NCBI GenBank assembly: GCA_028583405.1 | Contig: CM053260.1 | Coordinates: forward strand, 24,960,147-25,024,146 | DNA: 64,000 bases | Origin: Pogonophryne albipinna | Taxonomy: Eukaryota; Chordata; Actinopteri; Perciformes; Artedidraconidae | Direction: 5' to 3' | Notes under the pieces: generated by a model | The model's database searches: none | What the model was told of the DNA's origin: nothing | Seen by the model: the letters and a program-made list of their open reading frames with translations, nothing else | Translations under genes and position numbers: made by a program | Shown: piece after piece, positions 23,033-34,578 of the stretch | Layout of the letters: each line of letters starts with the position of its first letter | Position numbering within the stretch: the first letter of the stretch is position 1

Positions 23033-23723
23033 GTCAAGTTTGTGTTCTGGCGGCAGACACCCTATCCGTTTTTAAGAGTGCGCTTAAGACCTTCCTTTTT
23101 GATAAAGCTTATAGTTAGGGCTGATTAGATTCAGCCCCTAGTTTTGCTGATATAGGCTTAGTTTGTCGGGGGACATCTTACTTCTTCCTTCTCTCTGTCT
23201 ATACCTGTGTACTCTCATGTTCCGATTAACCCAGCTTCCCCAACTTTCTTTCTTTTTGGTGTCTATATACGCTGGGATCCGGAGTCATGGAGGATCCTGC
23301 GGTCCTGTGTCCTGGATCGCGAGCCCTGGATCTTGAGTCGTGGCTGTGGTCCTGGATCATAGGTCCTGGATTGATATCCTCGTGGATTCATCTTCCTATT
23401 ATACACACATGCATTTCCAAACATTTGGACTACCTATGTTGCAAATGTATTATCTTTTCAATTTACACACGGCATCTATTGCACGTCTGTCCGTCCTGGG
23501 AGAGGGATCCCTCCTCTGTTGCTCTCCCTGAGGTTTCTCCCATTTTTCCCTTTAAAACTGTGGGTTTTTTTCGGAAGTTTTTCCTTGTACGATGTGAGGG
23601 TCTAAGGACAGAGGGTGTCGTATTGCCATACTGATATTCTGTACAAACTGTGAAGTCCACTGAGACAAATGTAACATTTGTGATATTGGGCTATATAAAT
23701 AAACATTGATTGATTGATTGATA
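23033..23723 (+). mobile_element. 5'-truncated L2-like LINE 3' end with ATTG tail
   Basis: It opens with a decayed RT end (RLKTFLFDKAYS). It passes through a typical fish LINE 3' region (GTGAAGTCCACTGAGACAAA, GGGCTATATAAATAAACATT) and ends in tandem ATTG. It sits just left of duplicated block copy B. Confidence 0.75.
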
Positions 23724-25226
23724 ATTAATTGAGTTTGACAGATGATGATATGTCAATCAACAGGATTTTCACACATTTGCAACCGAAAATAGTTCGAGAC
23801 GGGGGGGGGGGAGAAAAGCTGATATATTGGTATGTTTTAAGACGTCAATAAACCTTTCACTACGTGTTCAAGTTTCAAGATAAAAAATGTTGTCGTTTTC
23901 CCTAACACTTAAAGTGCAAGTGGACCGTACTTCCCGTCCATCAATGAAGCTTTCTCCTCAAGCTAAAGTGATCCTAGCCGAGTCGTGATGCACAACCTCT
24001 TTCCTCTGAGGATGACTCAGCTCTTTACAGAGATGTTCACAAGTCTTTTTTTGCAAGTCCAAGTCAAGTCTCAAGTCTTTGGTCACGAGTCCAAGTCAAG
24101 TCTCAAGTCTTTGTGGGGTGAGACTTGATCAAGTCTCAAGTCTTTGGTCACGAGTCCAAGTCAAGTCTCAAGTCTCTAAAAAATAAAAGTCTCATGTCTC
24201 TTCTGGTTGTAATAAGCCTTCTATTGTCTGCTGCTATCCAGTCTGTTAAGAATACTGCACAGCTATATCTAAGAAATTCAAAGCATTTACTGTATTATTA
24301 TCACTCCTATATCTATTAGCATACAGTATCAGTACTGATTAGTTGTTTGTTATATGATCACTTTAAACAGGCTATTGCAATGCAATATGAGGACACTTTA
24401 GCTAAATGCAAACAATTTATAAGCAAAACACTTCAGAATCAGAAATCAGTATCACAAATACTTTATTAATCCCCCGCAGGGAAACTGTGTTAAAAGTATT
24501 TAAAAGTAAACATTTGTTCTGTGCCATTTGCAACTAAAAAACTATTGCTGCAATATTATCTGAAATATACTGAACTGGTGATATTAAAACATGACCTGTT
24601 CCAAAAGAGATATCTACCATTAACACCATTTACCAGCCAAATGCTGGTAAATCATCAAGTGGCTGGTTCTGTATGTTGCACGCACCAGCCAAAAATAACA
24701 ATGGCAATCTATTGAGTGGCTGGTAAAATTTCAACATTCACTAGGCTAGCCATTTGGCCAGTGGACAAAAATGTTAAAATTTGACCTCTGCAACCGTATT
24801 GTTTAATTACACTGGGTCTCTAATGACATCTTTTAAGTCTACTATAAATAAACATATTCCTCTATCCTCTCACTCAAACCCAGTGTAATGGTAACCTGAT
24901 AAACCTGTAACATTAACGTTACGTGGTCAACAATAAACCTGTAACCTGCCTATAAACAGACAGATGTATTTATGTATGTAACTATGTATTTTTCTACGTT
25001 TAACGTTAGCCAGTAGATGGTGGCAGCGGAACGTAATGATTAACGTTACCGACCTTTTTTATGTCATGTCAAGAGTTGGATGTCAACGCCACTCAACGCA
25101 AACAAGTGTGACAAGCAAACATTCACTCATCTTTTCAAATATTCAGTTACAAAGCTAGTAGCAAGCTAAGTTAACATTACATAGCTGATGCTGAGCTAAA
25201 CATGTTTGCTCACCGTCCAAATGCGT

Positions 25227-25424
25227 TCATGTGACTGACCTCTCCGGGTGAGTTTTCAAGTGCCTGATGAAATTTGACGTTGTTGCACCAGCATCCTTGA
25301 TTTTAATATTGCAGACTTTGCAGTGTGCGCTCCTTTTGTTGGTGCCGCCGGCGTTTTGTTCGAAGTTTTTATAGTTGAACCTAATTACAAGCGGTACAGC
25401 TGCAGGTGTGCCGCCGGTCGCCAT
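25227..25424 (-). pseudogene. hAT transposase N-terminus, BED zinc-finger remnant
   Basis: A 65-codon frame from ATG with the BED finger pattern (CKVCNIKIKDAGATTSNFI, then RHLKTH: C-x2-C and H-x3-H). It stops soon after the finger, and no catalytic or dimerisation region follows in this element. It is a relic rather than a working transposase. Confidence 0.75.
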
Positions 25425-25445
25425 GGTGTTACCATGATGTTAAAG

Positions 25446-25739
25446 TTAAAGGTGGAGTAGGTAAGTTTGAGAAACCGGCTCGAGATACACTTTTTGTTAT
25501 ATTCCATGGAATGCTCTTAACATCCCGATAGCCGGCCCGGCTAAAATAACTGGATGGCCTACCTGCCTGTCAGCCTCCATCGGGGCACAAACTTATCTCG
25601 TGCCCTCATTGGTCATGTGTGCGTTCGTGTGTGTTGGAGGAGGGGCTCTGTGAGGAAGTGGCAGATTTTCTCCGGTTGTGTATTTTCAAATTCTAGCGAT
25701 CTCGAGCCGGTTTCTCAAACTTATCTACCCCACCTTTAA
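25446..25739. mobile_element. short inverted-repeat element family M1, copy 3
   Basis: Ends TTAAAGGTGGAGTAGGTAAG and TATCTACCCCACCTTTAA. The interior is reversed relative to copy 1 and internally shortened. It is nested in the hAT at 24028-25904. Confidence 0.75.
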
Positions 25740-25932
25740 CACGCCAAAAATAGAAAACACAATGATTGTTCACGAGTCCCAAAACACGAGTCCAAGTCGA
25801 GTCCGAAGTCTTTTGAGCAGGAGTCCAAGTCAAGTCTGAAGTCTCTGTGTGTGCGACTTAAGTGTGACTTGAGTCCGAGTCACAAACTCGAGTCCCCATC
25901 TCTGGCTCTTTAAACTGCGGGCCAGGTCTCAC

Positions 25933-26005
25933 CTGAACGGTTTGCACGGTGTAGATCTTCTTCAGATTGGATTCACATTGAGCAGCCGTCGCGCCCGGTA
26001 ATGAC
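25933..26005 (-). pseudogene. eif4e3: orphan duplicate of eif4e3 exon 2, upstream of exon 1
   Basis: A second copy of eif4e3 exon 2, identical over all 73 bases to the true exon at 18927-18855, including the acceptor CTCTCAG and donor GTGAGACC. It lies about 4 kb upstream of exon 1, in the same orientation, inside a larger duplicated block. It cannot be spliced between exons 1 and 2 of the normal gene because of its position. A transcript starting further upstream could use it: exon 2 ends in phase 0, so a join straight to exon 3 stays in frame. Whether it is ever transcribed is unknown. Confidence 0.85.
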
Positions 26006-26395
26006 CTGAGAGAACAAGTGGAACCCGTTTGAGACCATGGTGAGGATTCACTGATGTATCAAGGAAAAAGGAACCAGCTGCTAACACAAAAAGCAGGCTC
26101 AGGGTTCATGTTTACTTTTTGCCTTATGTGTTTTGGTCATGGAGTATATTTACATGCCTCAGTCTATAGGCTGTACGGTGCATATGAGATCATAAAAACG
26201 TCAGCTTTTTAGAGCAAGAGGATCCACATGTTTACCTTCAATTATCTCATTTTGACATAAGCCAAACATCTTTAGGGATTACAGAATCTAAGTTCCTATC
26301 CTAATATTTGATCAACAAACAAAAAAATAAATGAAGCATCCTTGGCCAGTGTGTCTTGGCCAGAGGGAACACCGTCTCTACGTCCGGCTCGAGTC

Positions 26396-29280
26396 TTTAA
26401 CAACGAATGTATGACTACATTTATCCACATAACACTTATTGTATTTTTTTTCTTTAGTTATCATTTATCATACCAGCAAAGCTGCAACACTTGAAGACCA
26501 CAGCACACCTGCAACCACAACATCTGTTTCCGTGTGAAAAGAAAAGTTGATCTGGAGCTCAGTTTCCATAGGGGGCCCTGAGGGGATAGATATTTTAAAT
26601 TAGATTAGATCTCACTTTGGGACAAGTCTTCGTCACAGCAGCATGTGAACAAGGCATTGCATATGAAGTAAACATTAGAAAAGCAAACATAAACAGTGAA
26701 TATGTACTTATCAATAGTAGAATGCACAAAACTGTAATAAATATACATATTTAAAGTGAATGATATATGCTTATATCTATAGTGTATCTGATTGACTATA
26801 CAATAAATATATATAATTGACGTTGTTGTACACACAATGATAGGTCCAGCTAGAACTAACATGTGAACACTAAATACTATTAAATTAAGTGTGCTAAGTA
26901 ATTGCAGATTTTACAAGGTACAGAGTGACTTTGGGAATTGCACTATTCACACATTTTTTATAACCTTTGCCTTCATGTATATCTTCTAGATCTGCACCAA
27001 GTACTATGTAAGCATCAAGGAAATGGGCCACCTTTTCTTCATTTTCTAGGAGTGAGGCATCCTCTCATTACACTACCTTCGGTCCCTCGACTCTTGTAGC
27101 CTGTTTCAGAGCACTCTGGTGAAAGTGCTTTGCAAGCTCCAACAAGACAGCAGTTCTTTGGGCATTGATTCACTCAGGTAACAAGATGTGAGTTTTTAAA
27201 GCTTCAGCAATCTAAATATCATCTGGCTGGATCTGTATTGTCAATGCACTGCACCACCAAACACTTGTTTAACTTAACCACACAACATATAACATAACAA
27301 TTATGGTTTCACAAGCAGGACATTATCTTATTTAGTCCACTTTTAACCATCAATAATGCTACACCAATAGCCCTATAACATGTATTAGGATAGAGATTAT
27401 GACTTAACCTGTTAGAAATGTACAGTAATAAAGCTATTTGAATTACTTATTTAAAGTATTATTCAATACAAAGTGTTTCTTGGTATCAGACTTGGGCTGA
27501 GTATGGCTTGACCAGTATGCCTAATGGTTAGTTGTAGACAAAGACTACATTTTCCTGTAAGACATAATTGAGGGCTTAAATATTACATGAAAAATGCAGA
27601 AATCCTTATGGAAAATCCTGAAAACATCCAATTAAACCAGACAATACATTAATGCAACACTGTCAAACTGTTAAAAGTCCTTAAATATAACTGGAATTAA
27701 GATTATAGCAGAGAAACAGAATGAACTATTTATTCTATATTTAATATTTGTATCCAAAGTGACGTAACTATACTTACCAACATTTTGATTGAGCAACTGT
27801 ATTCAACTACATATTTTACAATAATTAAAACAGATAACAATAACATTTATTTTTAAACACAACCAGCTTGAGTCTACACCCGCCCATTTGATAGTTGGAC
27901 CCACTGATTCATGCAATGGTGTTACTAGGGTTTCGTATCAGTATGAACATCCTTTTTTCATTATTCATCTGGACTTCATTAGATCAGCTCTCCAGTGTGG
28001 TCACGCGATCATAAATCAAAACCTGACTAGGAATGTTAAGTGTTTCTAGGCATCAGACTTGAGCTGAGTATTGCGTGACCAATGTGGCTTCTGGTCAGCT
28101 GTAGACAAAGCCAATATGTCCCTGTAAGACAGCACTGAGGGCTCAATGCCAGATGTATCATGTGCTCCTGCTGCTCCTCGCCAGCAGGGGGAGCTGGAGA
28201 CTCACTGCAGGTGCAGATCTGTCACATGATGGCAACTGAGGTTCAAAGTACACAAGTTCTGCTGAGACCACCAATTCATTATTAACCTATAAACATATTT
28301 TAGATATTTGGTTGTCTTTATCCTTGAAAGTCATAATAGTAAGGCCAAGGAAAGAAGAAGAGACAGAAAGAGTTGTTTTCTCTTCTGAAAATGCAATTAC
28401 TCTATTTGGTCTGTTTTTAAGTACGCTTGACAAATCCTGTTCAATTTCTTTAAAAAGGCATCAAATAAAGCATTCTACGTCAGAGTTCATTTTCTTCTGC
28501 TCTTCTGTCTTCTGAGACACCCCCGCTCGGTTACCTTATTTGAACCCACAGTGTTCACTCTGTGTCTGTTTGTGTTTTTCTTTGGTCATTTCATGTGTCT
28601 TTGGAGTTGTTCAATGTCACTTCGTGGTCTTTGTGTGTCTCTTAGTTGTTGTTGTTGTTGTTGTCGTCTCCTTGTGGTCTTTGAATTTGTTTTTCTGTTA
28701 ATCTTGTGTCCTTTTTTAGTTGTTCTGTGTCAAAATGTAGTAATTTTGTGTGACTTTTTATTGTTTTGTGTCTCTTGGTTATTTTGTGTCAGTTTGTGTC
28801 TCTTAGTTGTTTTGTTTTACTGTGATCATATGTCTGTATTGGCTTTGTATCACTTGTCATTGTTTTGGTCTCTGTGTTTTCTAAGTTTTATTAAATAGAT
28901 GTTCATTTAGTGGTTCAAAATCACGAGCTTATTGTGTTTCATGTGTTTTCTATTAATAATTAAGACTATTGACATTCATGAACAATAAAGTGACTCTTAC
29001 TCCTTAAACTTCAATAAAATATAAAACTATATTTCGTATTTCCCGGTAGCCTGTGATCAGATGTTTTGCGACGAAATCTGTCCACCTGTGCATGGAGACA
29101 GATTTCCTATAGATTGCATTAGAGCCTCTTGGCTGATCCCAGGCCTGCTCACTACATGCAGGAAGCGGACGTGCGTCGCTTACAGTCTGCAGACGCTGAC
29201 AGAGATCTAGCGATGGACCCACACAGACGCTCCCAATCCTGCGAGCCTCGGATCCACTCTTTTCCAACTAACACGTTTGT
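26396..29280. other. intergenic DNA between eif4e3 and gpr27
   Basis: No gene seen. Most is AT-rich unique-looking sequence. 28545-28880 is a degenerate T/G-rich minisatellite (TTTTGTGTCTC-like words and a GTT run), whose open frame is a composition effect. A CTCF-like word is at 28181-28196. Confidence 0.5.
28181..28196 (+). promoter_or_regulatory. CTCF-like motif between eif4e3 and gpr27
   Basis: CCAGCAGGGGGAGCTG fits the CTCF core well. Its place between two divergently transcribed genes would suit an insulator, but this is a motif match only. Confidence 0.35.
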
Positions 29281-29673
29281 TTTCCTAGGCTATATTTAAC
29301 TCCTATCCTCCCTGCCTTTTAATGAGGCTTTGGATGCGTAATTGCGCCATGCTTCCGCTCAACACTGTCTGCTTTTTTATTCCCGGAGCCGAAAGGCAGC
29401 CCTCCGCCATCGAGAGGAGGCTGGGGTTTTGTGAGCCGCTTGTCTGCTGAGCCTAATTGCGAGATGGTGTATCAAAACAAAACTAACCCGGGCTGCCTTT
29501 ACTCAGCAGGGACTGGACCCACAGACAGGGACGCGTTATGTGCCGGACACTTGTGAGATGAAGGACAAGAAGAAGAAGAAAAAGAAATATTAGATGTGTT
29601 GTTTTTTGGAAGTGGGATGATCGGGATGGATGTTTATTTTGTTCATCATTTGCTGGATACTAACACTGAAGTG

Positions 29674-29693
29674 ATGTGGGAATAATGTGCTAA
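29674..29693 (+). promoter_or_regulatory. gpr27: two overlapping minimal upstream ORFs before gpr27
   Basis: Just before the gpr27 start are a four-codon ORF (ATG TGG GAA TAA, 29674-29685) and a three-codon ORF (ATG TGC TAA, 29685-29693). The stop of the first overlaps the start of the second in TAATG. The second ends 12 bases before the gpr27 ATG. They matter only if the mRNA starts upstream of 29674, which is expected but not shown. Confidence 0.45.
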
Positions 29694-29705
29694 TACCCGA
29701 CTTCG

Positions 29706-30824
29706 ATGGCGAACACAAGCGAGTTGGGAGAGAGCAGCAGTCCGTCCTTCCACAACTATGCGTCCGCGGCCTCTGCGGTCAAGCTGGCCTCCCTGGGTCT
29801 GATCATGGGCATCAGCCTGCTGGGCAACGCGTCGCTGTCCCTGCTGCTGCTGAAGGACAGCTCCCTGCACAAGGCGCACTACTTCTTCCTGCTGGACCTG
29901 TGCCTGGCGGACGTTGTGCGCTCCGCCGTCTGCTTCCCCTTCGTCATGGCATCTATCAGCGGCGGGTCAGCCTGGCCGTACAGCGCGCTCTGCTGCAAGC
30001 TGGTCGCCTTCATGTCGGTGCTTTTCTGCTTCCACGTCGCCTTCCTGCTGTTCTGCGTCAGCGTCACCCGCTACATGGCGATCGCCCACCACCGCTTCTA
30101 CTACAAGCGGATGAATGTGTGTACGTGCGCGGCGGTGATCTGCATGGTGTGGACGCTCTCTGTGGCCATGGCGTTCCCCCCGGTGTTCGACGTGGGCACC
30201 TACAAGTTCATCCGTGAGGAGGAGCAGTGCACCTTCGAGCACCGCTACTTGAAGGCCAACGACACGCTGGGCTTCATGCTCATGCTGGCGGTCATCGTGG
30301 GCACGACGCATGTGGTGTACGTGAAGATGCTGTGCTTCGTGTACGATCACCGGAAAATGAAGCCGGCTCAGTTGGTGCCAGCTATCAGCCAGAATTGGAC
30401 CTTCCACGGACCGGGGGCCACCGGGCAGGCTGCCGCTAATTGGATAGCCGGATTCGGACGAGGACCAACCCCGCCGACCTTAGTGGGGATCAGGCAAGCC
30501 TCTCACCCCGGAAACAGGAGGCTTCTGGTGCTGGATGAGTTTAAAATGGAGAAACGGATTGGGAAGATGTACTACATAATCAGCCTGACCTTCCTCATTC
30601 TGTGGGCTCCTTATATAAGCTCCTGTTACCTGAGAATATTTGTGCGCGGAGCTCCGGTGCCGCAGCTCTACCTGAGCGCTGCGGTGTGGATGAGCTTCGC
30701 CCAGGCGGGGGCCAACCCCATCATCAGCTTCCTGTTCAACAAGGAGCTCCGGGTGCGCCTCAGAGCCTGTTTCCCCTCCTGCCTGGGAACACAGACTCCC
30801 ATGGAGCCATACTGTGTCACCTGA
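29706..30824 (+). CDS. gpr27: G protein-coupled receptor 27 (SREB1), single-exon orphan receptor
   Basis: A 372-aa class A seven-transmembrane receptor of the SREB group (GPR27, GPR85, GPR173), with no intron in the frame. Seen: N-glycosylation sequon at Asn3; TM1 about 25-48 (Asn41); TM2 with LAD (Asp69); TM3 ending in TRY (121-123) followed by MAIAHHRF; Trp149 in TM4; Cys97 and Cys175 for the usual extracellular disulfide; a third inner loop (about 211-285) with the SREB signature WTFHGPGATGQAAANW; LWAPY in TM6; NP at 337-338 in TM7; C-terminal EPYCVT. Much of it looks like GPR173. GPTPPTLVGIR, CYLRIFVRGAPVPQLYL and FLFNKELR instead follow GPR27, and the eif4e3-prok2 neighbourhood agrees. 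The ligand is not established. The start context is modest (T at -3, G at +4), but MAN is the usual family start. Confidence 0.93.
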   Translation: MANTSELGESSSPSFHNYASAASAVKLASLGLIMGISLLGNASLSLLLLKDSSLHKAHYFFLLDLCLADVVRSAVCFPFVMASISGGSAWPYSALCCKLVAFMSVLFCFHVAFLLFCVSVTRYMAIAHHRFYYKRMNVCTCAAVICMVWTLSVAMAFPPVFDVGTYKFIREEEQCTFEHRYLKANDTLGFMLMLAVIVGTTHVVYVKMLCFVYDHRKMKPAQLVPAISQNWTFHGPGATGQAAANWIAGFGRGPTPPTLVGIRQASHPGNRRLLVLDEFKMEKRIGKMYYIISLTFLILWAPYISSCYLRIFVRGAPVPQLYLSAAVWMSFAQAGANPIISFLFNKELRVRLRACFPSCLGTQTPMEPYCVT

Positions 30825-31642
30825 GGCCAAAATACTTCCAAAGACACATGTTGTTTCAGAATGTACGCAGACTGCTCCCCAAAATGTGTGTTTGTACACA
30901 CACATATATAGGGATGATGTGGAGGGTGAACCCACTTCTCATTGCTTCTAATATTTATTGAATTGCTTTTTTTATTCATGACAAATATAATTTGCTTTTT
31001 TAATCTGACAAAAACTTGAATGTGATATAAAGTAAAGCTACAAAAAGCATATGATTTGATGGTTTTTCAAAACAATCCCCTTTGCCATTTGTTTTATTGG
31101 CTTCGCAGTAGAGCGGGGTCAGTTGGGACACTTGTGTATCTACACGAAATAACTTTGATTTCATACGTTACTTCGACAATAATGACAATATCTGAATGCC
31201 TAAACAGATATTGGTGCCTGCTGACAAACACGTGTTTTAATGCCCAACCAAACATGAAAGGCACACATTTGTCAAAGGTTACCTTGTTTAGGGCAAAACA
31301 ATTGAAAAATACAAATGTGCAGTCTTAATTTGAACACCATAGTTCATATTTACAATATAATTTGCTTTAAAACTTCTGGGGAAAAATACAAATGTTAACG
31401 GTTTCTAACAATTGCTGCCACTTGAGTAAACATTGTGTCAGTGACGTAACATTATGGTCTCCTTATGTCATGTCTTTTTTGTATAAACTTTTAACTATAA
31501 ACAATACAGTCCCAATTAAACTCGGGGACATGTCTCTACCATCCCTGAGAGAGCAGACACACTTAACAGCTGAGATGGGCTTTTATAAGCTGCAATTTAT
31601 GAAACTGTCTTTAAAATGTGAGGACATTGACGTTTATGCTCA

Positions 31643-32145
31643 AATTAAGGATGCATTCACACCAGACTCAAAGCAAAGACTTACCAACCGTAACTCGCAC
31701 AAGTTTTACTGCGGCATCATTTTAGTTTACTCCGCAATATCAGAATGAGGCCGAAGTAACTACACACTTAAACAAATTAGTTATTAAACCATGAATTAAT
31801 GCTTTGGCAAGTGTATCTGAAGACGCCAGGCAAAAAACATTTGAAATGCTCCGCTAATCAGGCCATGCTAAGCTAACGATGTTGCTCCTCCATCCATACT
31901 CAAAATAACGTCATATAGACATGAAGTGAATACAGGCGGAGATGCTTACTGCTGATTGGCTTGCGTGAGACAGCGTCACGCAAATGACTTGTTCAAGTTG
32001 AAAAAATTGAACTCTTGCAAATTGCGCAGCGTCATTAGCAAAACCGTTGCAAATCTGCTTCTATCGGCGTCTTTGCATTTACTTTACATGTAATCCCGCC
32101 ATGTGAAAAATCCACTTTACATCCAGTGTGAACGCAAAGGGTGTG
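31643..32145. mobile_element. possible Harbinger-like short element
   Basis: GATGCATTCACACCAG on the left and CCAGTGTGAACGCAAAG on the right are partly inverted and typical of fish short elements. The exact ends and target duplication were not resolved. Confidence 0.35.
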
Positions 32146-34452
32146 AGCATTGTGAAGAGCAGAGATGCTTTTTGAGGACAAGTACCAACTGACCCCGCTC
32201 TCCTCTACTGTAGGTGACACTTATTCCAAATAGAGGGTATGACATGTACTGTGTCATGTGAGGTCCTATTTTTGGAGATTATTTTTCATGTCCTATTCAG
32301 TATATCAACTTTATCGGTCCACAACAATATTGTACATGAATGTTACTTTGGCTATTTGTATATTTTCAAATTGTATCCCGGCACACTCGTTTGCCTTTTG
32401 ATGACTGAAACACAACAGAGCTCTTTTATCAGCTGATCAGAGCCAGTTTCTCTGTGACACACTGGCTTTCTAGTCGTTTGGATACCACACATGAGACACA
32501 GATCTCAGTATATTTTTAATGAGGACAGCCTGTGTCCCATTTGTAAATACTGTATAGCCTCATTTCCTTCATTCTTTCTGCTTAGATAGCAGATAGGTGG
32601 TATATTTCCTCATCCATTGGGACTCCTTGTGTTTAAAAAGGTGTTCAAACTCACTTTAAAAAAGGTATTTTGAAAATTCTTCTTCTTCATGGGTCAGTTC
32701 TGTTGGGTTATCCTTGAATTATATTCTTTTCTACAGATATGGACATAAACATTTTAGCAATTTGGTGCTTTGGAAAGGTTGTTTGCATTGTTTGTATTTC
32801 TCAGCAAATAAATAAGAAATGAAGATATGTTCTTTGGGCTTGATAATCTGTTTTTAATAAGATGTCTCTTCTTGCTCACCAGCTCTAATCCCTCCGTCTC
32901 GTCAGTGGTTTCTAATGTTTTCTGTTTCCTGACAGCCCCCATGACAACAGGTGTGATATTGTTGCACTGGTTTTAAAAAGGAGAGGGTGATAGACATTTG
33001 TATCGATTATCTTGTTGAGAAAAAGATCAAGTTCACCTGAGGTTTGAAAAAGTGCTGCTCAATCAATACAGACATTGTTATCTTTGTTTTTCTGGATTTT
33101 CTCCTATCAGGTCAAACTTAGGTCCTATCCTTGGTCTTTATTCTGAGGCGTTAGAGGTTGCAACAGGGCACAAGAGCAATTTAGAGTTGCAGTTCCATAA
33201 AGTTGAGACTAACGAGAGGCAGCTTCCTTCATTTGTTTTCATCAAGCCACTTAGACGCCTTTAACAGACTTTTCTAACGCGTTATCGTTCAGTTGTGATG
33301 ACTTGTTTGGCTTCTCAAATAAAATCCTATTCACACACACTCAACAAAAATCCTAAATAAAAAAAGTCAAAAATATAAAATGATAAACAATCTACAATTA
33401 TGCGTAGCTCTAAACGGTGTGTGGAAAAAATCTAATAGCAACAGTTTTGTTTTCTTTACCAATATTGTGATTCTTAAATGTGATATTTCTTGTTGGAAGA
33501 TCTTTTATTTAAACCTTTTTTTCCCATAATTGATTGTACAGCCACGTGCTAAGGTATAGAAAAAGGAGGGGGTTGGATTCAAAACAGGGCCATTGCCATA
33601 AAGAACACATTAGACTAACTTGTAACTTCTTGCACTGGGCTACACACATTTCTAAACAATGTTATATTGAATTGCACCTAGGCCTGGCCATTGAGCATCA
33701 AAACTTGCCATTTCCTTTGTTTACTTCATACGTATGTTCTTGTATGCAGCGTTGCTGATTCAGATATTGGCTTTCTATTTCATTGCAAAGCTGATTTGAA
33801 TGCGAGGAATGGTTTAGCCCCACTTTCATACGACATTCTCAACGTGTGGCTAGAACCAAACAACGACATGTGACCAGAAACAAAGCAAACCACTTGTACC
33901 TTTTTAAAGTTAAGAGTTAAAGTTCTGATTTTCACCTCCTAACAAAGCACCAACTAAAGGGTTCATTTCATTTGTTTCAATTACTTTTTTTCTGTGGCGA
34001 CTGTTTTAATCAAACTTCCAATCCTCTCCTTCCTTCTTAAACCTGTAGCTATTGATTCAGCTAATTGCGGCTGCATTCATTGATATTTGCATCATTTACA
34101 CCAAACCACAGCTTTAAAAGGCAGAGCAGTGCACACTTTAATCACTGATGGAAGGTGTTTCTCTCTGATCTGCCGTCCAACGCCCAGATCCTCAACACTT
34201 AGCATCACAACGTGCCTGCGTGTTCCTGACAGATGGTTTTGCTCTGCTGTCGGCGTGCAGAGGTCTCACGGTATAATTGCCCCTCACCTGCATGTTCTCT
34301 CATGCAATGCAAATGCAGCTCGGGTATTTTTGGATCATCATCTTGTCTTCAGGGCACGAGGCTCCGTTGTGATGCAGGCTAAATGTAATTTTTACCATGG
34401 CTTTTACGGCTGGCTGTTTTTATTGACCTTTTCGGTCTTTCTAACCGCTCAG

Positions 34453-34578
34453 TAATTACACTGACCTCTGTAATTACACTGACCTCTGTAATTACACTGA
34501 CCTCAGTAATTACACTGACCTCAGTAATTACACTGACCTCTGTAATTACACTGACCTCTGTAATTACACTGACCTCTG
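34453..34578. repeat. 18-bp tandem repeat, seven copies
   Basis: Seven units of TAATTACACTGACCTCTG; two carry CAG in place of CTG at the end. Each unit has a TAATTA homeodomain core and a TGACCT nuclear-receptor half-site. Confidence 0.95.

Larger units (their letters stand above)
24028..25904 (-). mobile_element. hAT element interrupting the duplicated exon-2 block
   Basis: Termini CAGAGATG and CATCTCTG, with a perfect 8-bp target duplication GCTCTTTA (24020-24027 and 25905-25912). Both subterminal regions carry repeated AAGTCCAAGTCAAGTCTCAA-type words. A BED-finger remnant is on the minus strand. Most of the transposase is missing, so it is non-autonomous. A family M1 element is nested in it. 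Confidence 0.9.
23737..26168 (-). repeat. duplicated block, copy B, split by a hAT element
   Basis: Copy B of the eif4e3 exon-2 block. Its two halves (23737-24027 and 25905-26168) match copy A and are separated by a hAT element with a perfect 8-bp target duplication. A short LINE fragment precedes it. A direct repeat of about 45 bp flanks the whole segment (22983-23027 and 26351-26395). Confidence 0.8.

Noticed and set aside
28551..28898. 115-aa hydrophobic frame as a membrane protein
   Set aside because: It comes from a degenerate T/G-rich minisatellite; hydrophobicity follows from T-rich codons.
29687..30439. Other long frames across gpr27 on both strands
   Set aside because: They are shadows of a GC-rich coding exon; only the 372-aa frame has domain structure.
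29706..30824. Calling the receptor gpr173
   Set aside because: Much of it resembles gpr173, but GPTPPTLVGIR, the TM6-TM7 loop and the tail start follow gpr27, as does the eif4e3-prok2 neighbourhood.
34087..34455. 122-aa plus-strand frame as a gene
   Set aside because: No recognisable domain or splice context, and no similarity I know; it is best treated as chance.
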